The notes under the pieces: generated by a model
The model's input: only the letters and a program-made list of their open reading frames with translations
Told to the model about the DNA's origin: nothing
The model's database searches: none
Origin: Candidatus Babelota bacterium
GTDB taxonomy: Bacteria; Babelota; Babeliae; Babelales; Babelaceae
Direction: 5' to 3'
NCBI GenBank assembly: GCA_003484685.1
Contig: DNBB01000042.1
Location: forward strand, 20,787-27,109
DNA: 6,323 nt
Translations under genes and position numbers: made by a program
Shown here: positions 4,378-6,323 of the stretch, piece by piece
Position numbering within the stretch: position 1 is the stretch's first letter
How the letters are laid out: the number at the start of each line of letters is the position of its first letter

Positions 4378-6323
4378 ATGGCACAATATTTTACGCATCT
4401 TCATTTACATACAGAATATTCACTGCTTGATGGTGCTATCACCCTTGATAATTTGATGGAATATTGTGCCGCATACCACGTGCCTTCCATCGCGATTTCT
4501 GACCATGGAAATATTTTTGGTGGGGTAAAGTTTTTTAAAAGGGCTAAGAAGTCAGGGATTAGGCCGGTACTCGGCATTGAAGCTTACATTACGCCTGATG
4601 TAGCCGTTAAGGACAATAGTGAACGATATTATCACCTGTTGCTTTTGGTTGAAAATGCAACAGGGTATAAGAATTTGTGCCGTCTGTTGAATTTTGCCTA
4701 CACCAAGGGCTTTTATTTCAAGCCACGCATCGATTATGCAGCGCTTCGAGAACATTCAGAAGGGTTAATCGCTTCAACAGCTTGTTTAGGTGGGCATCTG
4801 CCGCAGCTTTTATTGAAAAACCGAGAAGAAGAAGCGCGTGCTCATATCCGTATGATGCAGGGAATGTTTGGGGAAGACAACTTTTTGTTTGAAATACAGC
4901 CAGAGCAGCAAGATGAACAGGTTTTGGTAAATAAGCGATTAATTGAATTATCCCCCGAGATGGGCATTCCGCTTATTGCGACGGCAGATTGTCATTATTA
5001 CAAGGCTGAGCATAAGTATGCGCACGAAGTTTTGCTTGCAACGCAAACAAAACATAAGATGACCGATTCCGATCGTATGTCGTTTGGTGAGCTTCAGGCG
5101 CATATGTTTTCACCGCAAGAAATGCTTGCGCTCTTTCCCGGGCAAGAGGATGCGGTTTATCGTACTGGTGAGATTGCAGATCGATGTGATTTTGAGTTTC
5201 AATTTGGTAAATTGTTTTTTCCTGATTTTGCTGTTCCCCAAGAGCAGACCTCGGAGAGTTATTTTCGGCAGCTTTGTACGCAAGGTTTGCAACGCCTGTT
5301 TGATAACAAGCGGATTGTGGCTGATGATCCACAGCGGTATTGGGACCGACTCGAATTGGAGATGGCACTTATTACCAAGATGGGATTTGTGACCTATTTC
5401 TTGGTGGTGAGTGACTTTATTATGTGGGCTAAAGGAAACGGGGTTCCGGTAGGAACCGGGCGTGGCTCAGCAGCCGGTGCTCTTGTGGCCTGGGCTATGG
5501 GTATTACTGATATTGATCCACTTCGCTATAATCTGCTCTTTGAGCGGTTTTTAAATCCAGAACGCGTTTCTATGCCTGATATTGATATTGATTTTTGCAT
5601 CTTTGGTCGTGAACGCGTCATTGAGTACGTTAAAGAACGCTATGGACATGATAAGGTTTGTCAGATTATTACCTTTGGCACGATGATGGCTAAAGGTGTT
5701 ATAAAAGACGTTTCTCGCGCCCTATCGATTCCTTTTGAAGAAGCAAATGCGCTTACTGACCTTGTTCCCGATCAGCTTAAAATTACCCTTACCGAAGCGA
5801 TGGAGCAAGAACCCAGATTAAAGGCGTTAGCGGAGTCTAATCCTACAGTGGGGCGTATGTTCGATGTTTCTTTTGTGCTCGAAGGGCTGACACGTCATGC
5901 ATCTAAGCATGCAGCCGGTATTGTCATTACGCCAGAACCAATTTCCGAGATGTTACCGGTATACGTACCGCCTAAAACCAATGACCTGGTAACGCAATAT
6001 GCGATGACCGAGCTTGAAAGTCTTGGCTTTTTGAAAATGGACTTCCTTGGCTTGAAAAACCTCACGTTAATTAAGCGCGTCGTTGATCTGGTTAAAAAGA
6101 ACCATAATGTTGAAATTGATCCTGCGTATTTGCCCCTTGATGATGAAAAAACATTCGAACTTTTTACCAGTGGTGACACTACTGGAGTCTTTCAGTTTGA
6201 AGGAAACGGTATTCGTGAGATGCTGCGGCGCCTTAAGCCGGAGGGAATTGAGGATATTATTGCGGCAAATGCGCTGTACCGGCCTGGACCGCTTGGCTCT
6301 GGCATGGTGGATGATTTTATTGA
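4378..6323 (+). CDS. dnaE: DNA polymerase III alpha subunit DnaE, N-terminal part (3' end outside window)
   Basis: DnaE is the catalytic C-family polymerase of the replisome. The frame is open from ATG 4378 to the window edge: 648 codons of a protein usually about 1,150 aa. Read directly, residues 1 to about 270 form the PHP domain, with HLHLHTEYSLLDGA (7-20), SDHGN (41-45), GIEAY (66-70), ACLGG (135-139) and TADCHYY (202-208). All nine usual metal ligands appear to be present (His9, His11, Asp18, His43, Glu68, His86, Cys136, Asp204, His206). The palm carries GTGRGSAAGAL (359-369), LLFERFLNPERVSMPDIDID (386-405) with catalytic Asp401 and Asp403, ITFGTM (430-435), RHASKHAAGIVI and KMDFLGLKNLT (553-563) with the third catalytic Asp555. 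The fingers begin with VFQFEGNGIREMLRRLKP and ALYRPGP. Start choice follows the family N-terminus; AGGG (4363-4366) is a weakish ribosome binding site 11 bases upstream. The beta-clamp and tau-binding regions would lie beyond the window. Confidence 0.97.
   Translation, partial: MAQYFTHLHLHTEYSLLDGAITLDNLMEYCAAYHVPSIAISDHGNIFGGVKFFKRAKKSGIRPVLGIEAYITPDVAVKDNSERYYHLLLLVENATGYKNLCRLLNFAYTKGFYFKPRIDYAALREHSEGLIASTACLGGHLPQLLLKNREEEARAHIRMMQGMFGEDNFLFEIQPEQQDEQVLVNKRLIELSPEMGIPLIATADCHYYKAEHKYAHEVLLATQTKHKMTDSDRMSFGELQAHMFSPQEMLALFPGQEDAVYRTGEIADRCDFEFQFGKLFFPDFAVPQEQTSESYFRQLCTQGLQRLFDNKRIVADDPQRYWDRLELEMALITKMGFVTYFLVVSDFIMWAKGNGVPVGTGRGSAAGALVAWAMGITDIDPLRYNLLFERFLNPERVSMPDIDIDFCIFGRERVIEYVKERYGHDKVCQIITFGTMMAKGVIKDVSRALSIPFEEANALTDLVPDQLKITLTEAMEQEPRLKALAESNPTVGRMFDVSFVLEGLTRHASKHAAGIVITPEPISEMLPVYVPPKTNDLVTQYAMTELESLGFLKMDFLGLKNLTLIKRVVDLVKKNHNVEIDPAYLPLDDEKTFELFTSGDTTGVFQFEGNGIREMLRRLKPEGIEDIIAANALYRPGPLGSGMVDDFI

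Noticed and set aside
4973..5368. Minus-strand open frame of 131 codons, and a plus-strand frame at 5084-5392
   Set aside because: Both are out-of-frame readings of the PHP and palm region of dnaE, whose own frame is open throughout and carries all family motifs.
5896..5913. Short inverted and direct repeat built on CATGC
   Set aside because: It encodes the conserved RHASKHAAG segment of DnaE; the repeat follows from the repeated His-Ala codons.

Overview
This is a bacterial chromosomal housekeeping region. It holds six genes, all on the + strand, with almost no non-coding DNA: rsmH (3' part), rodA, ruvB, yebC, yicC and dnaE (5' part). The five visible stop codons are TAG, TAG, TAA, TAA and TAA. 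Every reading frame is full length under the standard bacterial code. GC content, estimated by sampling a few lines, is about mid-40s percent. No RNA genes, mobile elements, CRISPR arrays, convincing terminators or long repeats were found.

Layout. Positions 1-480 hold the C-terminal half of the 16S rRNA methyltransferase RsmH, which enters from upstream. Two bases later comes a RodA-like SEDS peptidoglycan polymerase (GTG start at 483). Ten bases after that is ruvB (1612-2619), the Holliday-junction branch-migration motor. A 97-bp gap carries a candidate promoter, followed by yebC (2717-3436), a translation/regulatory factor of the YebC/TACO1 family. Two bases later is yicC (3439-4353), a YicC/YloC-family RNA-metabolism protein. 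After 24 bp, dnaE (replicative DNA polymerase III alpha) begins at 4378 and runs off the right edge, with 648 codons visible.

How the genes relate. The tight spacing and stop-overlapping ribosome binding sites suggest two co-transcribed blocks, rsmH-rodA-ruvB and yebC-yicC-dnaE, the second possibly served by its own promoter. The content joins ribosome maturation and wall synthesis with recombination and replication. rsmH normally heads the division/cell-wall (dcw) cluster and is followed by ftsL, ftsI and mur genes. Here it is followed directly by a rodA homologue. That suggests a lineage whose dcw cluster has been broken up, such as a deep-branching or reduced-genome bacterium. A Dependentiae-like lineage is one possibility, but the phylum cannot be fixed from this window.

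I did not find an undescribed system. The most interesting details are local: a clamp-binding-like QNSLF tail on RuvB, two altered conserved motifs in RodA, and a DnaE PHP domain with a complete set of metal ligands.
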